A stretch of 64,000 bases of DNA from Piliocolobus tephrosceles (lineage: Eukaryota > Chordata > Mammalia > Primates > Cercopithecidae): the NCBI RefSeq assembly GCF_002776525.5, contig NC_045441.1, forward strand, positions 129,074,740 to 129,138,739. Direction: 5' to 3'. The notes beneath the pieces were generated by a model. That model had not been told where the DNA came from, ran no database searches, and was given only the letters and a program-made list of their open reading frames with translations. The stretch's first letter is position 1. Each line of letters starts with the position of its first letter. Shown here one piece after another: positions 12,101-23,162 of this stretch. A program made the position numbers and the translations under genes.

Positions 12101-12459
12101 AGGCCAGGAGGCTCTTTCAAAAAACTTTCTTTAGTACACCTGGGTGTCAGGCACTGTTGAAGTCCTAAAACTACAAAGATGTTTAAGCTAGAGTCTTTTT
12201 TCTCAAGAAGCAAGATGACAACCATATTCCAGGTGACAGGTAGCAACACCTGAACTAGGAGGTGACTGAGGAGATAAAGATGAAGGAACAGATGCAAGAA
12301 AAGAAGCAATGTTAACATGATGAGGTGAGAACAGACGGCTCCAATGGGGAGTTGGCCCTGAGGAACAAGAGAAGAGGAGAGAATTATTCTAGTAGTCCAA
12401 ACCAGTCTGGGAGGATGGATCCCATGCAAACTACCATGTTTGCACCACTCCCTGCCTTC

Positions 12460-12618
12460 TTTGCCAAGTGTTTTACATATTTTGTTTCTAATCTTTGTCA
12501 CAACTCTGCAAGGCAGGTATTATTTTCATTTTTGCAGATAAGGAACTAGACTCGGTGAGGTTAGGCAACGTACCCAAGATCACACAGCTAGAAAGTGTCA
12601 GAGGGAGGAAACCTACTG
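12460..12618 (-). mobile_element. MIR SINE relic, antisense
   Basis: 'tttacatattttgtttctaa', 'caaggcaggtattattttca' and 'cccaagatcacacagctaga' follow the complement of the MIR consensus in order. Confidence 0.82.
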
Positions 12619-12895
12619 ATTTGCAGTGCCTTTGAGTATTTGCTATGCTTGGGGCAAGTATTCTCCAACAAGGTCAAAATCTTACACTCAAGGAAGGAAA
12701 CTCAGTGATGAGATTCTGGGGGTCACCCAAAATGAGAGGAGAAGAAGACCTTTGAGCAGAAGCTCTCAGCTCTTCTTGGTCATTACTCTCTTTGCCCACT
12801 CATCAGGCCCTCCCTCCTTTTAGAATTCACTCTATTGCCCTCTGTCTGCACCTTGACTCAAAATTTCACAGACACAGTTGATAGAAAATCCATTA

Positions 12896-13325
12896 AAAAA
12901 AACACAAAAACTGGTGCCCATCAATGGCAGACTGGATAAAGAAAATGTGGTACATATATGGCATGGAATACTATGCAGCCATGTAAAGGGACTAGATTAT
13001 ATCCTTTGCAGGGACATGGATGGAGGTGGAGGCCATTATCCTCAGCAAACTAACACAGAACAGAAAACCGACCACCACATGTTCTCACAAGTGGGAGCTG
13101 AACAATGAGAACACATGAACATAGGGAGGATAACAACACACACTGAGGCCTGTTGGGGGGTGGTGGGAGGAAGAGCATCAGGATAAATAGCTAATGCATG
13201 TGGGGCTTAATACCCAGGTGATGGGTTGATAGGTGCAGCAAACCACCATGGCACACATTTACCTGTGTAACAAACCTGCATGTCCTACACATGTATCCCA
13301 GAACTCAAAATAAAATTTTTAAAAA
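12896..13325 (+). mobile_element. L1 3' end, sense, 5'-truncated
   Basis: The last part of ORF2 ('ggaatactatgcagccatg', 'ccttt' then 'gcagggacatggatgg') runs into the 3' UTR ('gggcttaatacccaggtgat', 'aacaaacctgcatg') and an A-rich tail. About 430 bp of a 6-kb element remain, so it cannot mobilise. Divergence suggests L1PB/L1MA age. Confidence 0.92.
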
Positions 13326-13628
13326 CTGAGTACTTTAATTATGTAATAATCTCCAGGTTATACAGAACCTTCCTTCCTTCCTTGGGGAATTTACTTCTCA
13401 GGATGGGGATGGTGATTTCCCCTGAAAGGATGGTTACCACTGGTTACCAGAGAGCTGCTTGGCCTCACACTGGGCATCACATCTACAGGGACAACCAATG
13501 TGAGAGGTGAGAGGAACGAAATGGGAAACTTTCTCCCCTAGCTTGGCCGCTGCACTGTGACCCCTGTCTTAGTCAGCTTGGGCTGTCATAACCAAATACC
13601 ATCGAGTGGGTGGCTTAAACAACAGACC

Positions 13629-14098
13629 TTTTTTTTTTTTTTTTTGAGATAGAGTCTTGCTCTGTCACCCAGGCTGGAGTGCAGTGGCGCGATCTTGGCT
13701 CACTGCNNNNNNNNNNNNNNNNNNNNNNNNNNNNNNNNNNNNNNNNNNNNNNNNNNNNNNNNNNNNNNNNNNNNNNNNNNNNNNNNNNNNNNNNNNNNNN
13801 NNNNNNCTTTTTTTTGAGATAGAGTCTTGCTCTGTCACCCAGGCTGGAGTGCAGTGGCGCGATCTTGGCTCACTGCAACATCCACCTCCCAAGTTCAAGT
13901 GATTCTCCTGCCTCAGCCTCCCGAGTAGCTGGGATCACTGGCAAGTGCCACCACTTCTGGCTAATTTTTGTATTTTTAGTAGAGACTAGGTTTCACCATG
14001 TTGGCCAGGCTAGTCTTGAACTCCAGACATCAAGTGATCCACCTGCCTTGGCCTCTCAAAGTGCTGGGATTACAGGTGTGTGCCACTGTGCCCAGTCC
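13629..14098 (-). mobile_element. Alu, antisense, containing a 100-N assembly gap
   Basis: The right-arm start occurs twice, at 13629-13706 and 13808-13876, on either side of the gap. From 13808 to 14098 the Alu is complete on its own. The piece before the gap is therefore probably an unmerged contig end rather than a second Alu. Confidence 0.88.
13707..13806. other. Assembly gap of 100 N
   Basis: Exactly 100 N, a conventional placeholder size. The sequence on both sides is identical over about 70 bp, so the true gap may be of zero or negative length. Confidence 0.97.
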
Positions 14099-14432
14099 AG
14101 ACATGTATTTTCTCACAATTTTGGAGGCTGGGTGCCAGCGTTGTTGGTTTCCAGTGAGGCCTCTCCTTCTGGTTTGTAGGTAGCCGCCAGCTTGCTGTGT
14201 GCTCACAAGACCTGTTCTTTGTGCATGAGAGAGACAGAGAGAGAGGGAGAGAGAACAAGCATGAGTGCTCTGGTGTCTCTTCTTATAAGGACACCAATCC
14301 TATTGGATCAGGGCCCCATCCTTGTGACTTTATTCAACCTTAATTACTTCCTTAGAAGCCCTAACTCGAAATACAGCTACACTGGGAGTTGGGTCTTCAA
14401 AGGATGAATTTTGAGGTGACCGAAACATTCAC

Positions 14433-15234
14433 AAATCCCTTTTTAAAAACCTGATAATACTAATATTTTATCTGATTATAAGGGTAATGCATGTGCATTG
14501 TGAAAAACTTGGAATAAAACAAAAAATAAAAATCACTCATTATCCCATGAAGAAGATGAAATGTAACAACCAAATGAGTCTTTTAGTAAGATCTGAGTGA
14601 TAATAGCATTGTGTATTCATCTGTGCATGTGTGTGTGCACATGCCACGTTTGCCTGCTTGTTCAAAAATCTAGGAGAAGAACTGCGGGGTTTGTGGATTG
14701 TATAAAGATTATGCAAGCCCATCAAAGAGAGCTTTTGTTTGTATGCAACTCATGTAAAAGTAAATATTCCGTAACTGCTGTGTAAAATGCAAGGAAGAAA
14801 ACCTGAAATAATGGCTATTGGCCAACATACAGATTATGCTCCGCTGTCTTATAATATTTTCTCTGCATTGCTTTTTAAAACATTTTTCATATTACATGCC
14901 CCATCTCATATCACATTAACCCAAATAAAAATGTCATTATCCATTCAGTTCGACAGACAGCAGGCAGAGCATAGCAGAAAATTACAGTCACGTCAGGCAG
15001 CAACAAAGGATTCTAGTCAAAGGCACGTAGAAGACCCGATGGTGGGCAGCTGGCCTGGGGTCCCTTTCGCACTGTCCAGGAATATGTTTGGATTCAGAAT
15101 GGGTGGCCCCCTCTTTATACACAGGGCATGCCTCTGAAGAGTTGTGTGTAAATCACATTTTATGTTCCCTCTCTTTTGTTATGTTAAGAAAGCTTCAAGC
15201 TTGATATCTAAAAAGACTTCCTTTCAAACAGTAC
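14433..15234. other. AT-rich intronic DNA
   Basis: Nothing firm was recognised. Text near 14460-14560 ('gtaatgcatgtgcattgtg', 'aatcactcattatcccat') recalls old LINE relics, but I cannot assign it. Confidence 0.4.
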
Positions 15235-15235
15235 A

Positions 15236-15266
<31 letters not shown>
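15235..15266. repeat. (TA)n microsatellite followed by a T run
   Basis: About twelve TA units followed by eight T. Likely length-polymorphic. Confidence 0.95.
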
Positions 15267-15268
<2 letters not shown>

Positions 15269-15957
15269 CCATGTTACTATTCCTCTGAAATAAATCTAAA
15301 AGGCATTTAGATTTATGGGATTTTATTAAACTAGGGTTCACTTGTACCACTAAACTTATTAAGATAATTGAAGGAAGATAATCAGTAAAGCTAGTCATAA
15401 AAATGTGGCTTAGACTGTACTGACTTCTCCAACATTAAGGGTAGACTGAGACTTCTTGGAAGTTGGAGCCCAGAGGCCATTTTAAGTGACCCATTTACAC
15501 ACCCTTTTGTACTGATGGATTATTAAATCGATGGTTTGTGAGAATTTAGAAAAGCATGCAGTAGTCATGAAGCATCAACACAGAGATACTAAGAATAAAT
15601 CAGGATAGTCATACTTATTTTTCTCTTTTGAGTGGACTTCCAGGTAGGTAGATGAGGTAAATCACATTTCTGTTTCTGCAAATCATTTGACAAAGTCTTC
15701 CCCAGCTGACTCATCCATAAAGTGGTGCCTGGCTGAGTATTTACTTAGGTGCATGCACAGGTAGCCCAAGAGCCAAAAACAGAGATGATGAATGATTCTG
15801 TGGCTACCTATAATAGCTGTCCAGTGGAGGGCCACAAGGGTCTGCACCGGGGCCTGTCTACAGACTGACCAACTGAAGGAAGGCTTAGAAGGCACACCTA
15901 CTAAATTTCAGATAGAATGAAGAAAGAATAGCCAGTGTTGTAGGTGATGGGATTTTT
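15267..15957. other. Intronic single-copy DNA, nothing recognised
   Basis: No repeat, RNA gene or coding pattern was seen. Confidence 0.5.
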
Positions 15958-16270
15958 CTTTTCTTTTCTTTTCTTTCTTTCTTTCTTTTGTTTTTTTTTT
16001 TTTGAGACGGAGTCTTTCTCTGTCACCCAGGCTGGAATGTAGTGATGCAATCTTGGCTCACTGCAACCTCCACCTCCCAGGTTCAAGTGATCCTCCGAGT
16101 AACTGGGATTACAGGCACCTGCCACCACACCCAGCTAATTTTTATATTTTTAGTAGAGAGGAGTTTCACTCTGTTGGCCAGGCTGGTTTCGAACTCCTGA
16201 ATTCAAGTGATCCTCCTGCCTTGGCCTCCGAAAGCGCTGAGATTACAGACATGAGCCACCACACCTGGCC
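15957..16270 (-). mobile_element. Alu, antisense, with an expanded pyrimidine tail
   Basis: A TTTTC/TTTC-rich tail (15957-16003) precedes 'gagacggagtctttctctg', and the element ends '...acctggcc'. Flanking copies 'aggtgatgggatttt' (15942-15956) and 'aggtaatgggatttt' (16271-16285) are a target-site duplication with one mismatch. Confidence 0.95.
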
Positions 16271-16285
16271 AGGTAATGGGATTTT

Positions 16286-17190
16286 AATGAGTGAACACAT
16301 CTTTTGCTCCCCAACAGTGTTGAAACACCTCAGCGCTCCAAGCCTTGTGGCTTTATGAACAGCAAATCCATTTTCCCAAGATGGCCCTCACTCCATGAGC
16401 CTTGGCAACAGGGGACTCATGCGTCTCTGATGCTCTGCCGTCTCTCTACTTGGGTGTGTTATGCTCTGAATGTTCTGCTCCTTGAGCTGTTGTTCAGCCG
16501 TCTGTAGCGCTGTCCAGGCCATTGCCTCTGCCTTAGTTACCGCCTCCATGTGGCAGCCTTCATGCAGCCATTGCAACTCTGACCTACAGGACCCCCTCAC
16601 CCGCCATCTACAGGACCCACTCCTTCAACAGAAGAGTTGGGTCCCTGGTGACACAATTCTTTCCTTACACCCAGAGTCTGTGGGACTGACTCGGAGGAAA
16701 CTGCAGAGGAGAGGGGTCCTATAAAATTGCATGTCCTCCCAACATTCTGTCAATAGCCGCCCAGCTGTCCCACTCTACCAGGTGTCTTCAGGCATCTGAA
16801 TATTCCAGAGAAGTTAAGAGATCGTTCTGCTCAGAACACAAAGCAGGACAACTAATGCCTTTCTAATGAATGGGCCCTAAAAAATCGAAGTAGCAATTGT
16901 ACATGGTTATCATCCATGGAAAAAGACCCTGTGGTTTTCATTAACCTAAAACTCAATATTTGCCTGCATTGTTTGTCTTCTTAAAAAGTCAACATAAACC
17001 TGGCTTTGCAATTGACGTGTAGGGTACAGATCTCAGGAAGTGATTCATTTACCATACACCTGTCCACACTTGAAATACTGTGTTCCACTTATGAGGCCAC
17101 CTTTAGGAGTGACCCTGATAAACATGAGAGCAATAAGGCAGGAGAGGTGTGTGCAAGCCATATGGTTCAGCCCCCCACTGAAAGGATGGG
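16286..17190. other. Intronic single-copy DNA, nothing recognised
   Basis: Short overlapping ORFs on both strands (16304-16724) have no protein-family signature. No repeat was recognised. Confidence 0.5.
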
Positions 17191-17192
17191 GG

Positions 17193-17337
17193 CAGCCAGG
17201 CACAGTCGCTCATGCCTGTAATCCCAGCACTTTGGGAGGCTTAAGTGGGCGGACCACAAGGTCAGGAGGTCGAGATCAGCCTGACCAACATGGTGAACTC
17301 CCATCTCTACTAAAAAAAAAAAAAAAAAAAAAAAAAA
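17193..17337 (+). mobile_element. Alu, sense, left arm only before an assembly gap
   Basis: It starts 'cagccaggcacagtcgctca' and runs to 'atctctactaaaaa', then a run of about 26 A reaches the gap. The right arm is not seen on the far side, so it is either in the gap or was never present. Confidence 0.9.
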
Positions 17338-17437
17338 NNNNNNNNNNNNNNNNNNNNNNNNNNNNNNNNNNNNNNNNNNNNNNNNNNNNNNNNNNNNNNN
17401 NNNNNNNNNNNNNNNNNNNNNNNNNNNNNNNNNNNNN
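17338..17437. other. Assembly gap of 100 N
   Basis: The placeholder gap lies between a poly-A run and a GGAA array, a typical place for assembly to fail. True length is unknown. Confidence 0.97.
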
Positions 17438-17528
17438 GAAGGAAGGAAGGAAGGAAGGAAGGAAGGAAGGAAGGAAGGAAGGAAGGAAGGAAGGAAGGAA
17501 GGAAGGAGAAAGAAAGAAAAGAAAGAAA
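17438..17528. repeat. (GGAA)n microsatellite
   Basis: At least 17 GAAG/GGAA units start at the edge of the gap and degrade into GAAA-rich units near 17508-17528. The left end is hidden by the gap, so the full length is unknown. Confidence 0.96.
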
Positions 17529-17764
17529 GGATGGGAACAGTCGTCTAGGAGAAGATGCGGAGCAGATAAGACAGGTACCTGCTGTCTGAGCGTTGAGAGC
17601 ACTGTCACGAAGAAGAGAACAGAAACGAAACCAGCAAAAGATTGTTAGACAAAGTCAGATTTTGCCTCAGTACAACAACATACCTTCTGACAAGCAGATT
17701 AACTTTATAACTTTTCCCAGTGCCTCAAGACTTTAAGACGAAGGAGTGGGTATTACATAATCAA

Positions 17765-17900
17765 TATGATTCAATGATTCGTTCATTCACTTAACAAATA
17801 ATTACTATGTGCCAGGCGCTGTTCTAGGTGCTAGGATTATAAAAATTAAGAAACAGACTAAAATCTCCCTGACCTTGAGAACTTAATATTCTAGTGTCAA
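17765..17900 (-). mobile_element. L2 LINE 3' relic, antisense
   Basis: 'ttcgttcattcacttaac', 'actatgtgccaggcgctgtt' and 'taatattctagtg' follow the complement of the L2 3' end. Confidence 0.72.
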
Positions 17901-18862
17901 AATTATCAAATCTAAACATAGATTACATTTTATGTCTTTCGTGAGAAATGCTCAGAACGATGTATTAGAGCACGTTGCTTTAGCTGTGATGCTATTCTAC
18001 AATGGGCACCGAATAAAATGATGCTGCTTGGTATTTTCAGCTTGGCCTTTTAATCATGCAAGAGAGAATAAAAGGTCACATGGGTGGCCAGCAGGCTCCA
18101 CAAAGAACTCCACCCACCCGTTTGTTGAAGCTGAGTGGTATCTATGTGAATCTTCATTATGCCATTCCACCTTTCTGTGTAGGTTAGGAATTTTCTAGCA
18201 TAAAAGCATTTTCCTATTAAAAAAAAAAAAAAGAAACCTAACAATTGCCCTGTGTGGGCATAGGAGGCATCTTGAAGTCAAGGTTTTCCCAGTATTTGAA
18301 AGCTTAGTGGCTTAAGCACAAATGAATAACTGTCCATCAGGAATGCGCTATAAATAATTTCTGTGTTAAATAAGAATTTGAAATGGATGACCTTAGGTTC
18401 CTTTGGATGCTAAGATTCAGTATTCTAGTGAAAGATCTAAAATACAATTGGAACACACAGGTGTAGACTCGGGTAATTCCAGAGATAGTGCATATGGATT
18501 AGGCTTTCTTTGCTCGTTAATGCGAACCCAATGTCATGAAACTGAGCACTGATTCTCAGTTTTGTCTAAGCACTTAATAATCGTTCTCAAAATTATTTCA
18601 CCGTATTCACTGTAAATCTGTTCTTCTTTTTTGCTTCCAAAGATAAAAAATGCTTAAGCTAAAATAGACATTTAGAGCTATTGTATTTCATGAATATTTG
18701 CAAATTTTAGGATCTTCCTCTTGAATCTTAGTTGTGTGAAAAGTATCTTCCAAACAGTGTTCATTTTCCCAGAAAGCACCACATATAACCTCTTCATCTG
18801 CAGCCAATTTAGGTGTACTCCCGGCATGGTGCCCTAATTACACCTTTGTTATCCATTATCAG
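17901..18862. other. Intronic DNA ahead of the 18863 exon
   Basis: There is an A run (18219-18233) without an attached retroposon. Otherwise no repeat was recognised. Confidence 0.5.
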
Positions 18863-18951
18863 ATGACTCCCCTCATCAGCCAAGCCTGCGACCTTCTCCT
18901 GGCTCATTTAAAACGCTATGCGGAATCTGGGGACGCATTTGACATCCAGAG
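18863..18951 (+). CDS. TBXAS1: TBXAS1 internal exon, D-helix region (29 codons plus 2 nt)
   Basis: The exon reads MTPLISQACD..., then a stretch rich in Leu and Lys, and ends ...FDIQ plus two bases of an Arg codon completed by the next exon. The acceptor is 'ttatcag' and the donor 'gtaagg'. It starts in phase 0, so it joins directly to the 1997-2113 exon, and it ends in phase 2. It covers about residues 151-180 of the synthase. The first residues are M-T-P where I recall M-V-P in human, so this is a probable lineage difference. Its ATG is an internal Met codon, not a translation start. The exon is short and sits alone between a 16.7-kb and a 2-kb intron; it can be missed by ORF-based prediction. 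Confidence 0.96.
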
Positions 18952-19409
18952 GTAAGGCTGCTGCATTACAGATGAGAAATCGAGTTTTTGAATCACTGCT
19001 TCTTGTAACTGTCCATAATTGCTGGACAATTACCTTGGGACTAGCAAACTGTGGAAACGCTAGAAGCTCATAAAAGCATGGATGGACTGATTAATAAAAA
19101 GAAAAGAAACTCATTTAACATGGGAAAGAAATGAGAGCAGAGCCAGGGGACCTGCGTCCTGTTGAACCTATGGATGCATCCACCCTCTGACCTCCACAGA
19201 CCCAGGAACACGCAGGACAGGCCTGCGCCAAAGGACAGGGATGTGGGGGTGGGGGAACGTTCAAGCATTTTCACTTCAAGAAAAACTGTGATGCACCTCA
19301 GCCCAGAAGCCATGACTTAGTGGTGGACACCAAATTTAAATAACTGATTATCTGGCTTTTCATCATTTTGTAACTAAAACATTTTTATTTTAAAAAAACA
19401 CCTTTAGTC

Positions 19410-19631
19410 TAAATTTGTCCAACCCGCAGCCCACGGACCACAAGCAGCCCAGGATGGCACTGAATGTGGCCCAACACAGATTTATAAACTTTCTTAAAAC
19501 ATTGTGAGATTTTTTTGCAGTTTTTTTTGCTCATCAGCTATCGTTAGTGTTATGGTATTTTATGTGTGGCCCAAGACAATTCTCCTTCTTCCAATGTGGC
19601 CCAGGCAAGCCAAAAGATTTGGCCACCTTTG
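19410..19631. mobile_element. Complete 222-bp hAT-type non-autonomous DNA transposon
   Basis: It is flanked by the perfect 8-bp direct repeat 'ctttagtc' (19402-19409 and 19632-19639), the hAT signature. The ends are imperfect inverted repeats ('taaatttgtccaa' against 'caaaggtggccaa' on the complement). The GGCCCA-rich interior ('aatgtggcccaaca') matches a common Charlie-type MER element that I cannot name with certainty. Confidence 0.82.
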
Positions 19632-19639
19632 CTTTAGTC

Positions 19640-20976
19640 ATTTTATGCCAAATCATGGCTTACAGCAGATAAAGAATAAAGTGGGATGGTGAATCATCCA
19701 GAAATTGACTCATTATTATCATTGCTAATCAAATAATAACATAATCATCACCAACACTGGTATTGCACCAGTTTACATGGTCTTTTCATCCACATTCTCT
19801 CTGATTATTATAGGATGCATGAGTTGGCTAAAGATAAGGTGGCCTCATCAGCTATAAAAGCAAAGTAAATAACCCTTAAGACCCTTAAATCTTCACCCAT
19901 CAGGATCAGATGAAATCACATTCAGCAGTCGCATTCTTGTTTTCACTCTAGCAGGGAAACGTATAATCAATTGTAGAAATGTTTTCAATAAAAGCAGTGC
20001 AAATTTTAAAAGTCATTTGGAAATGTCATGTATTCCTTAATGATAAGTTAGTGGTTATAGAACTTATGTACGAGAGGAGTTAAGTGTGTGCCTACACTGA
20101 GAACAAAAATTGGCCTTTTAAATGTAAAAAGATATTAATAACCCAGTTTTTAGCTTTTTGGAAAAGAACTTAATCTGACTACTCCTATAAGATAACAAAA
20201 AGGAATCATTCAAGTTTAAAATGGCCTTTTGAGGGGGCAGCTTTCCCATAGCCTAAGAGATTAAATTTTCTGGAGCTCCTGCCAGACACTTTTCCTTCTG
20301 TTTGTTTCTAAAGTGCAATGTATGTTTTATGTAATAATATACAGCTGTTCATGAAGCCTGCCTTGAAGTTTGCCTTGTATTTATTTGAGTGCTAAGAGCC
20401 CTTGCTTTTTGTTTGTTGCTATTAAGAAAACTGTAAAATCATTAAGAGGAAGAGGGAGACAAAGTTAATAAAGCTAGATAATTAGGTTGTTAATTCATCA
20501 ATGACAATTTGATGTCTATCAATTAATCATTAGATTCTGGCCTGAGCTGGGCTGTGCAGAGCTTTGAGTACAGCATGTAAGCGTTCGGTCACCTGTCTGT
20601 TCTCCTTCCTAGGGAGGAAAATGTAAAGTGTCCTTCTTAGTACTTGGCTGTGTTCTGGTTGACCGCGGCTGCCTGAAGTTCGAAGGTGGAAGAGGCAGTG
20701 CCCTCCTCCCCTCCCAGGTCTTTGTTTAGATGAGCTGGCTGCCAGGTCTTCCTGCCTTCTCCCCGCGCTCTGCCGTCACTGCTCAGAGTGCCCCATCCAG
20801 AAGCCCCTCTCCCTCCACCTCACCACAGATCTGCAGAAGCTCCTCTTCCTTCCGGGCACATCTGCAGGGCTGGGCGAGCCAGTGTAGGCAATTCAGGCCC
20901 TCCTGCTCTGGAGTGGGGCATTGCGGGTAGCCCCTGCCGGAGTCCTTTCAAATCCCTGTGTTCCCATCTCCCGTAG
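19640..20976. other. Repeat-poor intronic DNA before the 20977 exon
   Basis: No interspersed repeat was recognised. An AT-rich block at about 20430-20540 has several TAAT cores. The 20640-20970 part is GC-richer and leads to the acceptor. Confidence 0.5.
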
Positions 20977-21125
20977 GTGCTACTGCCATTACACCACAGA
21001 TGTGGTTGCCAGCGTCGCCTTCGGCACCCCGGTGGACTCCCAGCAGGCCCCTGAGGATCCCTTTGTGAAACACTGCAAGCGTTTCTTCGAATTCTGCATC
21101 CCCAGACCTATCCTGGTTTTACTCT
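20977..21125 (+). CDS. TBXAS1: TBXAS1 internal exon, D-E helix region (149 nt)
   Basis: The first base completes the Arg codon from the previous exon. The exon then reads CYCHYTTDVVASVAFGTPVD and continues to KRFFEFCIPRPILVLL, with one base left over (phase 1). The acceptor is 'tctcccgtag' and the donor 'gtaagt', both strong. It covers about residues 181-229. 'TTDVVASVAFG' is the usual P450 E-helix pattern. Compared with human as I recall it, CYCN-Y is CYCH-Y here and D-S-W-Q is D-S-Q-Q; the second needs two base changes in the codon at about 21039. The C-terminal hydrophobic PILVLL leads into the membrane-facing F-G region. A longer open frame over this site (20921-21475) is exon plus read-through intron. 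Confidence 0.97.
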
Positions 21126-21673
21126 GTAAGTGCAGCTGCAGCCCGGGACGCTGCGATGACTTCAGCAAGTTGGGCAGACCCTATGACAGCTGGGGCAGCT
21201 TTTGGGGCTCTGTCCTTGCCACTGGGAAAGGGCACTCGGGGTGTTCCCCTGCAGAGGCTTTGTCTTATGGAGCCACCGGGTTCCTCTTGCCACCTTGCCA
21301 CCTGCCTAGAGCCACTTATTCCCAATGCCATAGCCCTGGCATTGGTGGTAAGTGGTCCACTGCCATGGTGAGAACAGCAGGGACGCACCGTGTTAGGCAC
21401 TGGGTGTGCGTTGCCTCACTTAGTCCTAGTAATCACCCTATGAGAAAAATCTTCTTGTCCCTATTTCTCAGGTGAGAAACAGGCCTAGGAAGGCCGAGCT
21501 GAGACTGGAACCCAAAACCTTTCATTTCCTAGGGCATCTTTCTTTCCTCCAGCAAAATCCTCTTCACAAGACTTCTCCACTTGAAGTCCAACACACAGAA
21601 ATCCTGCGTGGTGGATGAGGAGTAGGTTACCCAATGCACGGGGACTGGTCTATTTATTTTATTTTATTTTTTA

Positions 21674-21975
21674 CTTTTTTTTTTTTTTTTTTTTAGATGG
21701 AGTTTCGCTCTTGTTATCCAGGCTGGAGTGCAGTGGCACGATCTTGGCTCACTGCAACCTCCGCCTCCTGGGTTCAAGCAATTCTCCTGCCTCAGCCTCC
21801 TGAGTAGCTAGGATTACAGGCATGCAGCATCACGACCAGCTAATTTTATATTTTTAGTAGAGACGAGGTTTCTCCATGTTGGTCAGGCTGGTCTCAAACT
21901 CCCGACCTCAGGTGATCCGTCCACCTCGGCCTCCCAAAGTGCTGGGATTACAAGCGTGAGCCATTGCACTGGGCC
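21674..21975 (-). mobile_element. Alu, antisense
   Basis: It runs from a long poly-T (from 21674) through 'agatggagtttcgctcttg' to 'attgcactgggcc'. TTATTTTATTTT-like text on both sides fits a target duplication or tail expansion. Confidence 0.94.
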
Positions 21976-22930
21976 TTATTTTATTTTTATTGTAGAAGTG
22001 AAATTTTTGCCCTCTGGCCAATTCTAGCATCTTCTTGCCTTTATAGGAGCATTGACGTGTTATGATTGGTATTGATTATTGCCATGATTTCTAACCATTC
22101 TGCTGGGCTGGTAAATTCCGTTCATTTCTTAACCAGTTTCATTCCCATTCTGAGCCAATGTCCACTGGAGCCCCTGTCACCCCACTGGCTCCACCCTGAA
22201 ATCGTGGGCAGAGTCACTCTGACTGTCCAGCAGTCTCTTCCTTCACCCTTTCCACCGCTCCTGGAGGCAGCCCAGGCTGCATCTGCCCCTTGTGCCTCAA
22301 CCATGGCCCAGGCCCATGGGGCAGGTGGCTCGGTTGTGCCATCCTTTCTATTCCTCCTCTCTGCCTCTGCAGGGCCCTCCTGCTGCTGTGTCACGTTGGT
22401 TTGGACTCTGGCTCTTGAAAACGGGCCCGTGCATTCTGAGAGCATGTGTGTCTGGAGATGTTCTCGCCAGCCCAGCTCCCATAGAACCCGGTGCAGGGTG
22501 AATCCACCATGGAAACTGAGAAGCTGAACCCAGCCAGTGCCCCTCTCCAGGGGAGATGAAGCGTCCCTGACCCTGGCAGCCCAGTCCCCAGCACATGGCA
22601 GCAAGGGGGCCCACGCTGAACCAGGGGCCGGCAAGGGAGGGACCCACCGCAGCAACAGCCAGGATCCTTGTCAGCAGCTGCAGCGGCAGCTCTTGGGAAC
22701 AATTCAGGAGGTCGTTCTGGGGACAATTATCCACAAGAAAAAACAATTCAAATGACCAGAAAGTTTGTAAAAAGTAAATCAGCTTCTACCACTTGCTAAG
22801 GCTTGAAACAGCCTGTAATCCTTTTTCTCTTGATGAGGTACGAAGACCTTAAGCTCCATCCCCGGGACCTGAAACATTAATTTGTAAGGGTGAGCTTGAC
22901 CTCTTGAGGGCCAGATGGAAGTGCAGACTC
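21976..22930. other. Intronic DNA with GC-rich chance ORFs
   Basis: Between 22066 and 22750 there are overlapping ORFs on both strands, the longest 177 codons. Their sequences are low-information and unlike any family I know, and both strands are equally open, which argues for composition rather than coding. Confidence 0.55.
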
Positions 22931-22933
22931 GAT

Positions 22934-23030
22934 TAATTGCACAGATGTTTATTGAGTGCTTACTATGTGCCAGGAATGGTGAGGAGTACCGAGAGGGAGT
23001 GAGACATCACCCTGCTCTCAGAAGCAGCAG
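22934..23030 (-). mobile_element. L2 LINE 3' relic, antisense
   Basis: 'cacagatgtttattgagtgc' and 'ttactatgtgccaggaatgg' are the complement of the L2 3' end. Confidence 0.75.
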
Positions 23031-23162
23031 TGCGGCGGGGAGGGCAGGACTCTAAAACGGCTCCAATTCCAGGCCCGCTTTCTCTTCCCAGGAACAGGCG
23101 TCTAATGGCCCTGGTTTATTATCACCCCCTTTTCAATGCCACTTTTGTTTTTCTCTTTCAAG

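Larger units (their letters stand above)
13565..14432 (-). mobile_element. MLT1-family MaLR LTR, antisense, split by an Alu
   Basis: The left piece 'tgtcttagtcagcttgggct...gtggcttaaacaac' and the right piece 'ctcacaattttggaggctgg...gaccgaaacattcac' are parts of one MLT1-like LTR. The Alu and an assembly gap lie between them. Non-coding relic. Confidence 0.78.

Noticed and set aside
11923..12501. 192-codon minus ORF
   Set aside because: The frame is built from flanking intron plus antisense Alu, a common source of spurious ORFs.
12896..13325. Active L1
   Set aside because: Only the last 430 bp of an element are present, with many mutations.
13657..13902. Two tandem Alus around the gap
   Set aside because: The repeated part is identical and stops at the N run, so a duplicated contig end is the simpler reading.
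17040..17648. 202-codon ORF rich in Lys and EGRK repeats
   Set aside because: It translates poly-A, assembly N and the GGAA microsatellite, and crosses a gap; it cannot be coding evidence.
20921..21475. 184-codon ORF as a separate protein
   Set aside because: It is the TBXAS1 exon 20977-21125 with intron read-through on both sides; the donor 'gtaagt' at 21126 ends the coding part.
22122..22746. Overlapping ORFs of 111-177 codons on both strands as a nested gene
   Set aside because: Both strands are equally open, there are no domains, and there is no upstream CpG island or promoter signal.
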